Shown here piece by piece: positions 11,901-19,937 of a DNA stretch of 64,000 nucleotides (positions are counted from its first letter, which is position 1; each line of letters begins with the position of its first letter). Position numbers and translations under genes: made by a program. Where the stretch lies: contig CM055060.1 of NCBI GenBank assembly GCA_029204045.2, positions 53,839,459 through 53,903,458 on the forward strand, given 5' to 3'. The notes under the pieces were generated by a model. It was not told where the DNA came from. It did not search any database and saw only the letters and a list, made by a program, of their open reading frames with translations. This DNA comes from Tillandsia leiboldiana. Lineage: Eukaryota; Streptophyta; Magnoliopsida; Poales; Bromeliaceae.

Positions 11901-13505
11901 AAACACCTACTGGAGCAGAGAATCACGACGGCCATCCAACAACGGGGAATGCTTAAATTGATGGGGTTGGATTACGCTATACAGTACAAAAAGGGAAAGG
12001 AGAACAAGGCAGCAGATGCCCTGTCTCGGAGGGGGGTAGAGGAAGGAAGCAGCCAAGCTATCTCAGTGGCCATCCCGGAATGGGCAACAGAAATCTTGGG
12101 AAGCTACGAGGGGGATAAACATAGTCAGGCATTAATCACCCAGCTCCTCCTGCAGCCGGAGAGCAACCCGCATTATGCCTACGAGCAAGGGCTGCTAAGG
12201 TATAAAGGGAGGCTATACATCGGCACAGGAGGGGATCTGAGGCAAAGGCTAATCCACCACATGCACAGCTCACCCTTAGGGGGACACTCGGGGCAACAAA
12301 ATACTTACCGAAGAATCAAGCAAGCATTTTTCTGGCCCGGACTCAAGAAACAAGTGGAGAATGTGGTGAAGAATTGTACCATCTGCATTCGAAACAAGGA
12401 TGACAACCAACCGTACGCCGGGTTGCTGCAGCCCTTACCCATTCCCCAGCACATTTGGCAAGAAGTCAGCATGGACTTCATCGAGGGCCTACCCAGATCC
12501 GAAGGGAAGAACTCGATAATGGTGGTGGTCGATAGGTTCTCGAAGTATGGGCACTTCATCCCCATGGCGCACCCCTTTTCGGTGACAGAGGTGGCCCGAG
12601 CCTTCTTCGACTCGATCTACAAGCTTCACGGGCTGCCGGAAAGGATAATATCCGACCGTGACCCTATCTTCACGAGTGGGGTATGGAAGGAGCTGTTTGG
12701 GATGCTGGGGACGAAGCTCCACATGAGCTCGGCCTACCACCCCCAGACCGACGGGCAAACGGAGAGATTAAACCGCTGCCTCGAGTCTTACCTGCGCTGC
12801 TTATGCTTCCAACGACCCCAGACCTGGCACAAGTGGATCACGCACGCGGAATGGTGGTACAACACTTCCTTCCACGCATCCCTGGGGACTACGCCCTTCC
12901 AGGCGCTCTACGGCAGAGCACCACCCAACTACATGACCGCAAATCTTGGCAAAGAGGTATCAGAGGGGGTGAGAGAATGGGGAAAGGAGAGAGAGCAGGT
13001 AACTAGGGATTTGCGAGAGAACCTCTTGAAGGCACAAAACCGGATGAAGCAGCAAGCCGACCGGCGCAGGGCCGACCGGGAGTTCCAGCTAGGGGAGAGT
13101 GTATTTTTAAAGATACAACCTTACCGGCAAAGCACCGTGGCGAAAAGATGCAACTTGAAGCTTACTTCTCGCTTCTACGGGCCATTTGAAGTTCTGGAGA
13201 AGATCGGGCCCGTCGCGTACCGGCTGCGACTTCCAGAGGGGTCCAGAGTGCACCCCGTATTCCACGTCTCCTTATTGAAGAGGAGCCCCCCAGAAGGGCA
13301 ACCGTTTTCCCCCGACCCTCCCACGACCGGAGAAGATGGGCAACCCCGCGCGGAACCCCGAGAGATTCGGGATCGGCGTTCGGTACGGCGCGGCGGCAAG
13401 GCGGTGACGCAAGTTTTGGTGAGCTGGAGCAACCTACCGGAGGATCGCACCACCTGGGAGGACTACTGGTCGCTCAAGACGCAGTTTCCCCATTTCGATC
13501 CTTGA
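8961..13505 (+). CDS. Gag-Pol polyprotein of Reina-like chromovirus (1514 aa)
   Basis: One open frame codes the whole polyprotein for reverse transcription and integration. In order: coiled-coil-like N-terminus; Gag; zinc-knuckle-like CFKCGDKYTFGHQC at about residue 347; aspartic protease LVDTGSTHSF at about 428; reverse transcriptase with FFDDILIYS at about 766 (the more usual motif is YIDD); RNase H starting VVEVDACDHGIGAVL at about 910; integrase zinc finger (H-H-C-C with CTICIRNK at about 1135); integrase core with MDFIEGLP, SDRDPIF and HPQTDGQTERLN; and a chromodomain-like end (VSWSNLPEDRTTWED). The start ATG at 8961 (CCATGGCC context) lies 341 bp after the LTR. No stop or frameshift is present. 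Gag and Pol are in one frame. Confidence 0.95.
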   Translation: MAEGTRLRVLDEHVQSLEHRLQDLSAESHKKWEELSDKMEAMQVEELSHFEALRRDSAQTTKKLEQLMELLTNQQPPTASRGTAGSSSHDERGILPTPSVQFNKEDVSTYQLHSKTNLALPFPRLDFPTFTGENPRTWVRRCERYFDIYNIKDTQKLELATLHLDSRVDTWFHGYLAERGVVNWEVFAQDVCQRFESNGMKDIVEEFNKLMQQGTVEEYQEKFEELRSRLLGTKSQFTPEYFLSSFLSGLKEEVRTAVKMLNPNSLTQAFELARLQEQNLLAIMKKSRAWLKFQGGTAATNPQKWAGSTGQNKTGDAPRNYSSRPQAERGYPNRQLIEQRRAAGLCFKCGDKYTFGHQCKTPGVHTLQAVEEVVEVYDEESLREAEEWEEPVEEEEEETGLSVHALSAENPQETIKIHGEAKEKGLVILVDTGSTHSFIDINTAKAVKATITPTTPLMVTVANGQKVLSKLKCPGFLWKMQGEPYTSDLRVIRLEGSSIILGIDWLKTHGPITFDYSNHTVTITNEGRKVELKGLPEKAKVKCITAKQWQQEYLEGNCCAIAQLSSIEEGKPGHIPKQIQEILQKFEDVFAEPRGLPPVRAQDHRIPLQSGAQPVNIRPYRYSHEQKNEMEKLIKEMLSTSIIRPSHGPYASPVLLVKKKDGSWRFCVDYRQLNKLTVKDKYPIPIIEELLDELGGSRFFSKIDLRSGYHQIRMDPADVPKTAFKTHMGHYEFRVMPFGLTNAPATFQATMNEVFAPFLRKYVLIFFDDILIYSSTLEGHARHLETVLQTLRVNQFFAKKTKCFFGQEKVEYLGHIITQEGIATDPGKVEAMQQWPTPTTIRGLRGFLGLTGYYRRFIRGYGAISKPLTELLKKNSFAWSSAANEAFEHLKLVMTRAPVLAMPDYSKPFVVEVDACDHGIGAVLTQEGRPIAYLSKAISKKNLGLSTYEKEFLAILLAVSKWRHYLSPRRFVIKTDHESLKHLLEQRITTAIQQRGMLKLMGLDYAIQYKKGKENKAADALSRRGVEEGSSQAISVAIPEWATEILGSYEGDKHSQALITQLLLQPESNPHYAYEQGLLRYKGRLYIGTGGDLRQRLIHHMHSSPLGGHSGQQNTYRRIKQAFFWPGLKKQVENVVKNCTICIRNKDDNQPYAGLLQPLPIPQHIWQEVSMDFIEGLPRSEGKNSIMVVVDRFSKYGHFIPMAHPFSVTEVARAFFDSIYKLHGLPERIISDRDPIFTSGVWKELFGMLGTKLHMSSAYHPQTDGQTERLNRCLESYLRCLCFQRPQTWHKWITHAEWWYNTSFHASLGTTPFQALYGRAPPNYMTANLGKEVSEGVREWGKEREQVTRDLRENLLKAQNRMKQQADRRRADREFQLGESVFLKIQPYRQSTVAKRCNLKLTSRFYGPFEVLEKIGPVAYRLRLPEGSRVHPVFHVSLLKRSPPEGQPFSPDPPTTGEDGQPRAEPREIRDRRSVRRGGKAVTQVLVSWSNLPEDRTTWEDYWSLKTQFPHFDP

Positions 13506-13520
13506 GGGCAAGGATCGTGT

Positions 13521-13535
13521 CGAAGGGGGGAGGAG
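13521..13535 (+). promoter_or_regulatory. Polypurine tract before 3' LTR
   Basis: CGAAGGGGGGAGGAG immediately precedes the 3' LTR. This is the expected primer site for plus-strand synthesis. Confidence 0.8.
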
Positions 13536-13846
13536 TGTAACGAAGAGAGGAGGGGGGAAGGAGACAAAGGGGAACAGGAGGACGAAGTAGGTGGCACCCA
13601 GTTAAAGATAGTGGGTAGGTGTCAGATAACATGGATGGAGAGGGGGATAGAGAAGTAGACCTGAGGTAGTTACATGCCGGGCCCAGCTCGTTGGCCCAAT
13701 CAAGAATGGGAGCCCAGTTAACCCAATAGGATTAGTATATAGTTATATAATTCAGTAATTACAAGAAGGTCCTTATGAGTAACTATATGTAATACAGGGA
13801 GTGGATTGTAAAGACATATATGAGATATTACAATTTCTTTCTCTCC

Positions 13847-13891
<45 letters not shown>

Positions 13892-14038
13892 TCTTTCCTT
13901 CCCTCTTCCTCATCTCCTTCCCCCAATCCCTCCTCTCCTACTCACAAACCGACCACACCGAGAACCATCATCCTCACCGCCGTGCCGCCCTCAGAGCAGT
14001 CTCATCATCGGGGGCTGCGGATCGTCCGGGGTGTGACA
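13536..14038 (+). repeat. 3' LTR of Reina-like element
   Basis: 503 bp, by eye identical to the 5' LTR, including the (CT)n run. Followed by target duplication GTATC. Confidence 0.95.
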
Positions 14039-14805
14039 GTATCATTCATAAAATGTTTATTCTGAAATAAATTGGTAGAACAGAGATATGGAAACTACAG
14101 TTTAGCTCATATATATATATATATATATATAGACCAGATTCTTGAATCATCTTTTTATACAACAAAAGGATATTATTAACGTGCTTTAATCTTGGGTTTG
14201 GATTCTTTCTTGGATTTTTTTTTGTAAAGAAGTCATTCTTGGTTCTGTGGTACCTGGATTTCTTTTAAGTGTTAATGTGCTGTAGGATTTGTACACCATG
14301 TAATGTGCTAATTGCCAACGCGGTAGTAAGCCACGAGATTTTAAGTGATATCTTTACAGTAGTAAATGCCGTTGTGTTTTAAGGAATTCTGGCCGGTTAC
14401 AAAGAAGTGATATAGATGGGAGGTTTTCTTTATATCAAATAGCTGCCCGAGTGGTACATCTTTGAAGGTGGGTATAATTAAATTTTAAGTCATAGCTTTG
14501 ATAGAATGCTTGTTTAGAATATGTCTGTGCGACAGAGATTTAGAAGCTACAATTTAGCTCCTGCCATTTCTTTTCTTTTTCTTGACTTATCTTTCTATAT
14601 GTGAAAGGGATTTTGTTAGGAGGTTGTAATCTTTTGTTTTTGCTTTCTCCTTGGATTGATTTTTATTGCAATGTCATTCTTGGTTTTTGTTGTTTGTGGG
14701 TTTTCTTTTTGTATTCAATGTCCCTTTAGACAATCTGTTTCTTTATTTTTACTCAATATGATGGCTTACTTTCTAAATTGGTATTAATTTATGAAATTCC
14801 AATCG

Positions 14806-15250
14806 ATAGTGTCCAAGAAGCGAGAAAGGAATTGGGGGGTAGTAAGGAGAAGCGTTCTGAAAGGTTTTGGCTCCTCTTTTTCTCTTACTTTCCATTTTTC
14901 CCATTCCAAGCATACAGTTTAATTGTTATGTGTTTGTAAAATTAGGAACTGTGAGAGGCTCTGCCCTGAATTCTACATCAGAGGTTCGTTCTCAATCCTT
15001 TTTTTGTTTCTTTACTGGTTTTTTTAAGGGGCTTTTAAAAGATTGTTGCGAAGATTTTGCCAGCATTGGTCTCCTCAGATGAAGTGTGCTATCCTCTAAT
15101 GAAACCATGTTGAGATCGAGAGTATGAAGGGAACATATTAGGTATAATTTTAATTATATTAGGTATAATACTTAATCTAACTAAATACGCTGTTACAATC
15201 CGTCTAAAGTGATACGATGATAAAAATTGATATCACCGTATGACCATTAG
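14806..15250 (+). pseudogene. Fragment of cwf21-like splicing factor exon, copy A unit 1
   Basis: The reading DSVQEARKELGGSKEKRSERF (about 14808-14870) matches the end of the cwf21-like motif that is more complete in copy B near 41940-42150. It is followed by intron-like sequence, a second exon-like stretch (GAGAGGCTCTGCCCTG) and AG.TTTTGCCAGCATTGGTCT. Homology to copy B starts abruptly at about 14806. The unit is interrupted by the Tekay/Del-like element at 15251. Coding potential is lost. Confidence 0.5.
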
Positions 15251-17860
15251 TGTCACGCCCCGGGGGTTTCACTCAGCGGAAAAGAAAGAGTTGTTTGATT
15301 GAGTCCCTTATATTTTTTTTTTATTTAGTCTTCCCCGGCACGTGCCCAGACCCGCCGCATATACAGATTTACTCGAAGAACGGGCAGAGTCTCCTCTGCA
15401 TATGCACGGCGTCGCGGCTAATACAACATCTCAACTCAAGCATTCAGTTAACCACAACAGTTCGAGTATTCAATCAACAATGTAAACTAAACAGAGTGCC
15501 CGCCGCCAATCAAGTTGAAAGGATAAACTCACAGTTTTGAAAACAGGCCCACACGACCCAAGGTTTTGAAAACGGTTTGGAAATCTCATAAAACCACAGG
15601 GTTTGGAAAAGCGGGCCCACACGACCCCATATTTTTTGAAGACTAGTTTTCGAAGTTCTTTTTTTTTCGTTTTTTTTTTTTTGTTACTTTGTTTTGGAAA
15701 AACGGCCAAACGGGCGAATAACGGAAACATAATATCCAATCCGGAACACCGGGAACCAACATCCACACCGACCCCACAAGGGTATCGCGAACCACACCGT
15801 AGTCTACAGTATCAAATGAAATGCAAGGAAAAGTAAAAGGAGATACAGACTAGGGCTCCTCACAGCCCGACCACTCCCGTCTCGACCTCACCGTCGTCTA
15901 CCGCTCACCCCTGGAAGAACCTGTCACGGAGTGGGTAGTCAGCGACATGCGATAATAATAATAAGCAGGAAAGAAAGCCAAACCCAACAGTAAAACTATC
16001 CGGAGCAACCACTCGACTCACTGGAAGAGTGACACGCGAACACATGTATCACCTGCAACATCTGTAATGCCTGTAACGCTTATACACCTTGATCTCGTCG
16101 GGCACCTATCCCGACGGATCGCACCGCTCACACCTTGGGGCACCTGACCTCGTCGGACACCTGTCCCGACAGGTCGCACCTTTTTCCCCCACCTTTTGAT
16201 GCCTCAAACCCCACACCTACGGGGGCCCCCACCACTTCACCTTGTGGGTTAACACGGGTCGAAGACCGCTTTCCCGGAAAAGAGCACCCTTTGCGGTGGC
16301 CAGACCGCGGGTGCGCGTGTCGCAATCACGAGCACAAAAACCCGAAATACAGGATAATATCGCAAACATAAAGACCGTCAGCATTAGTAATACAAATATG
16401 CATTTAAACGACTAACACAGAACACCGAGTCTATACTTGGTCTCAAAGGAACCCACCTCTTTCGTTGTCGCGCTGCTGGTCGACTTCAGGTTCTTTCGCG
16501 TCTCGGTGTGCCTGCCCGGACCTACACGAACCTGTCGCACCGGAGTTAGTAACTCCAACTTCCCGAAAGGTACACAAAAGTAAAAGAGACGCGGAACACC
16601 CAACCCTTCCGGTCGATCACGGGGCACGCCCCGCCGATTCGGCAAAGATGGCGGCGTCCCCGGGCGAGGCCAACAACGCGGACAGCCCCGACTCTCGCGG
16701 AACCCACCGGCCCCTCCCTCTCCTTGCTGCCCGCATGCAGGGCTGCCCGCAAGTGCGGGCGCACGTGCACTCGGCCCGCGCGGGCTGTGCGGGCGCGCTG
16801 CCCGCACCCGCGGGTGCGCACTTGCGCCCGGCCCCGCGCGGCTGGGCAGCGGCCCGCCCGCATGCGGAGGTTGCCCGCATGCAGGGCTGCGCGCCCCAGC
16901 CCCGCGCGGCTGGGCGGCAGCCCGCCCGCGTGCGGGAGGTGCCCGCATGCGGGGCTGCGCGCCCCCAGCCCCGCGCGGCTGGGCGGCAGCCCGCCCGCGT
17001 GCGGGAGGTGCCCGCATGCGGGGCTGCGCGCCCCCAGCCTCGAGCGGCTGGGCGGCAGCCCGCCCGCATGCGGGAGTTGCCCGCATGCGGGGGGGGGTGC
17101 GGCCCCCAGCTCCGCGCGGCTGGGCGGCATGCCGTCCGTATGCGGGTGTTTCCCGCATGCGGCTCCGTGCGCGCCGGACTCCGGCGATGCCATCGCCCCT
17201 CCTCCTCCCACTCGTCCGCTCCAATCAAGAAAACGAAACAAGAAAAAGCAAGGAATAAAACCCTAACGTGCTCACCTCGGTTGCCGGGGGGAAAGGGTGA
17301 TCCGATCCCGCGAGTTCGGCTACAAGGGATGTGAGGTCGTCTCCCTCTCCTTCCTTGGTCTCGCCGCTTGGATCCTCCGCACGATCGGTGAGGAAGAGGG
17401 TACGGTTGGGGGGGGGGGGGAAGAAAAAGTCTGCTCCTCGTCCGCGCTCGGGTGTCGTACCCTAGCGTGAGAGGAGTTGAGATAGATATATAAGCCCGAG
17501 CGATCAAAAAAAAGGGAAAGGAAATGAACCCGTTTCAAGTCAAAATAAACCAAAACCAAAAGGTCGGGTTCGAACCGGGTTCCGGTCTGCCTGGTACCCC
17601 GCGTTGGTCGCCAGAACCAACCGCCACCTTCTGGAATTTATTCCGGGAGATTCCGGAGTCGGAATCCAAAACCGATTTCGCCGGCGGTCTCCGTTTCGCG
17701 AGCTTTATTGACTAAAAATACTCGCGAGCCCCGACGATCTGTCCAGAAACAAAGAATTATTAGTCCCCCCTCCCGGACCCCCGAAACGAAGCGCGAAATA
17801 GGGAACCCAAAAGTGGTCCCAAGAACGGAACCACAGTATTTTAAACCAGCGGATACTACA
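15251..17860 (-). repeat. 3' LTR of Tekay/Del-like element
   Basis: 2610 bp. It includes an extremely GC-rich tandem array (about 16725-17170) and a TATA-like GATATATAAG near 17483-17495. Open frames of 200-296 codons on both strands come from the GC-rich repeats and are not considered genes. Confidence 0.95.
16725..17170. repeat. GC-rich LTR minisatellite, about 69-bp unit with palindromes
   Basis: About five to six copies of a roughly 69-bp unit. Each holds CCCGCATGCGGG (a perfect palindrome) and a CCAGCCCCGCGCGGCTGGG-type inverted repeat. A matching array lies at about 24438-24885 in the other LTR. The array is CpG-dense and should form strong hairpins. Confidence 0.9.
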
Positions 17861-17897
17861 CCACTCACCTTTTAAAAACGAGTTTCGTCCCCGAAAC

Positions 17898-19937
17898 TCA
17901 ATCCTGGTTCGCGGTGAAAAGATAGGGATAGCCCTCCCTCATCTTGGATTCCAGCTCCCACGTCGCTTCCCGCTCCTCGTGGTTGCTCCAGAGCACCTTT
18001 ACGTAGGGGATGACTCGGTTTCGGAGTGTCTTGCTCTCTCTTGCTAGGATTCGCACCGGGGCTTCCTCGAAGCTTAGGTCCTCCTTCAGTTCGAGTGTCG
18101 AGACGTCCAGGACATGCGTTGGGTCGGGGAGGTATTTCTTGAGCATCGAAACGTGGAACACGTCGTGGATCCGGCTGAGGTTCGGCGGTAGGGCGAGGCG
18201 GTAAGCCACTGGGCCAATGCGCTCCAGGATCTCGAACGGCCCCACAAACCGTGGGCTCAGCTTGCCTTTCAGCCCGAAGCGTTTGATTCCTCTGGACGGC
18301 GAGACCCGCAGAAACACGTGTTCTCCCACCTGGAATTCTAGGTCCCGGCGTCTCCGATCCGCGTAGCTCTTTTGCCGGCTCTGGGCGGTCAGTAGGCGTT
18401 TCTTGATAAGGCGTACCTTCTCTTCAGTTTCTTCCACCAAGTCGGGTCCCAAGAACTTCCGTTCTCCCAAGTCGTCCCAACAGATCGGGGATCGGCAGCG
18501 TCTGCCGTACAAGGCCTCGTAGGGTGCCATCTGGATGCTGGCCTGGTAGCTGTTGTTGTAGGCGAATTCGACGAGGGGCAGGTAACGCTCCCAACCGATC
18601 CCCCAATCTAGCACACAGGCTCGCAGCAGGTCCTCCAGCGTCTGTATCACTCGCTCCGACTGTCCGTCCGTTTGGGGGTGGAAGGCCGTGCTGAACTGTA
18701 ATTTGGTCCCCAAGGCCTGCTGTAGGCTCTGCCAAAACTTCGAAACAAAACGTGTGTCTCTATCCGATGTGATCGATGCCGGCACTCCATGCAGTCTCAC
18801 AATCTCGCTGAGGTAGACTTGGGCTAATCGCTCTCTGGTCCAGATTGTGTGAATGGGCAGGAAGTGCGCTGACTTGGTTAGCCGGTCAACAATGACCCAG
18901 ATTGTGTCGTGCCCCTGCTGTGAACGTGGGAATCCAGTGACGAAGTCCATGGTGATCTGATCCCACTTCCACTCCGGTACGGGTAATGGTTGTAGCTTTC
19001 CCGCCGGCCGCTGATGCTCTGCCTTTATCTGCTGACAAACCAGGCAATGTGCAACGTGACGAGTCACATCCCCCTTCAGCTTGGGCCACCAGAAAGTCTG
19101 CTTGAGGTCCCTGTACATCTTTGTACCCCCCGGATGTGCCGCATAAGGGGCGCGGTGTGCCTCAGCTAGGATTTCCTCCTTCAATTCCGGGGTATCCGGC
19201 ACGCAGATCCGCCCGCGGAACCGTAAAGTGCCGTCCTCTTCCACGGAAAAGTCACCTCCTTGATCCGGCGAGATCTTGTCTCGTATGAGCTGCAAGTACG
19301 AGTCCGCCTGTTGTCCCCCTCGAATTCTCTCGAACAGCGTCGGCTTTACCACCAAGGCCAACAGCTGTGCGACGGTGCCCATTGGTACCACCTCCAACTT
19401 CAATCGCGAGAACTCCGCGATCAAGGTGCTCTGCTCAGTTATCGCGCGTGCCGTCGCCTCTTCTGGTTGCCCCTTCCTGCTCAAAGCGTCCGCCACTACG
19501 TTTGCTTTCCCGGGGTGGTACTGGATCGTTAGATCGTAGTCCTTCAATAGCTCGAGCCACCGCCTCTGTCGCAGGTTTAGTTCCTTCTGGGTGAACAGGT
19601 ACTTAAGGCTTTGGTGGTCAGAGAAAACGTTACAGTGGACACCAAAGAGGTAGTGTCTCCATAACTTCAAAACAAAGACCACTGCAGCCAGTTCCAAATC
19701 GTGTATCGGATAATTCTTCTCGTAGTCTTTCAGCTGCCTGGAAGCATAGGCTATTACTTTTCCCTGTTGCATCAATACACCCCCAAGGCCGATCCTCGAT
19801 GCATCGCAGTACACTTCATAATCCTCTTCGGGTGTTGGTAGTACGAGAATTGGTGCCCTGGTTAGCCTTCTTTTAAGTTCTTCGAAGCACTCCTGGCATT
19901 GTGTCGACCACACAAACTTTTCTCCTTTCCTAGTCAA
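17898..19937 (-). CDS. Pol 3' part: RNase H, integrase, chromodomain-like end (679 aa)
   Basis: The minus-strand frame begins at the end of reverse transcriptase and continues with RNase H (YEVYCDASRIGLGGVLMQ), an integrase zinc finger (H-H-C-C, CLVCQQIKAEH), an integrase core (MDFVTGFPRS, SDRDTRFVSKFW, HPQTDGQSERVIQ) and a C-terminal chromodomain-like stretch (VKVLWSNHEEREATWE). It continues the upstream gag-pro-RT frame, but one extra base in a G7 run (plus strand 19946-19952) shifts the frame. With six bases the two frames would join as APLNRLTRKGEKFVW. Confidence 0.9.
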   Translation of the reverse strand: MTRKGEKFVWSTQCQECFEELKRRLTRAPILVLPTPEEDYEVYCDASRIGLGGVLMQQGKVIAYASRQLKDYEKNYPIHDLELAAVVFVLKLWRHYLFGVHCNVFSDHQSLKYLFTQKELNLRQRRWLELLKDYDLTIQYHPGKANVVADALSRKGQPEEATARAITEQSTLIAEFSRLKLEVVPMGTVAQLLALVVKPTLFERIRGGQQADSYLQLIRDKISPDQGGDFSVEEDGTLRFRGRICVPDTPELKEEILAEAHRAPYAAHPGGTKMYRDLKQTFWWPKLKGDVTRHVAHCLVCQQIKAEHQRPAGKLQPLPVPEWKWDQITMDFVTGFPRSQQGHDTIWVIVDRLTKSAHFLPIHTIWTRERLAQVYLSEIVRLHGVPASITSDRDTRFVSKFWQSLQQALGTKLQFSTAFHPQTDGQSERVIQTLEDLLRACVLDWGIGWERYLPLVEFAYNNSYQASIQMAPYEALYGRRCRSPICWDDLGERKFLGPDLVEETEEKVRLIKKRLLTAQSRQKSYADRRRRDLEFQVGEHVFLRVSPSRGIKRFGLKGKLSPRFVGPFEILERIGPVAYRLALPPNLSRIHDVFHVSMLKKYLPDPTHVLDVSTLELKEDLSFEEAPVRILARESKTLRNRVIPYVKVLWSNHEEREATWELESKMREGYPYLFTANQD

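Larger units (their letters stand above)
8118..14038 (+). mobile_element. Complete Ty3/gypsy chromovirus (Reina-like), 5921 bp
   Basis: The element has two 503-bp LTRs, target duplications GTATC at 8113-8117 and 14039-14043, a primer-binding site, a purine tract and one uninterrupted polyprotein. The two LTRs appear identical, so insertion is recent. The inverted copy of the locus near 37919-37924 has a single GGTATC with no insertion, which confirms the borders. Size, short LTRs and a C-terminal chromodomain-like end point to the Reina lineage of plant chromoviruses. It looks structurally capable of transposition. Confidence 0.95.
7880..14780 (+). repeat. Diverged tandem repeats in the KU70 intron, split by a retrotransposon
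   Basis: Three diverged copies of the same intron sequence follow exon 2 once the retrotransposon (8118-14038) is removed: about 7905-8117 plus 14044-14100, 14100-14520, and 14520-14780. Shared landmarks are TTCTTGGA, GGATTTGTA...TAATGTGCTA, and ACAGAGAT.T.GAA.CTACA.TTTAGCTC. They indicate old local tandem duplication inside the intron. An (AT)n stretch lies at 14109-14131. Confidence 0.65.

Noticed and set aside
16412..17507. Long open frames (up to 296 codons) on both strands in the GC-rich part of the LTRs (also 24127-25218)
   Set aside because: They arise from a GC-rich tandem repeat lacking stop codons; low-complexity Ala/Gly/Pro/Arg products, identical logic on both strands, inside LTRs.
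17560..17600. tRNA-like GGTTCGAACC motif in the LTR
   Set aside because: No acceptor stem, D-arm or anticodon arm can be built around it.
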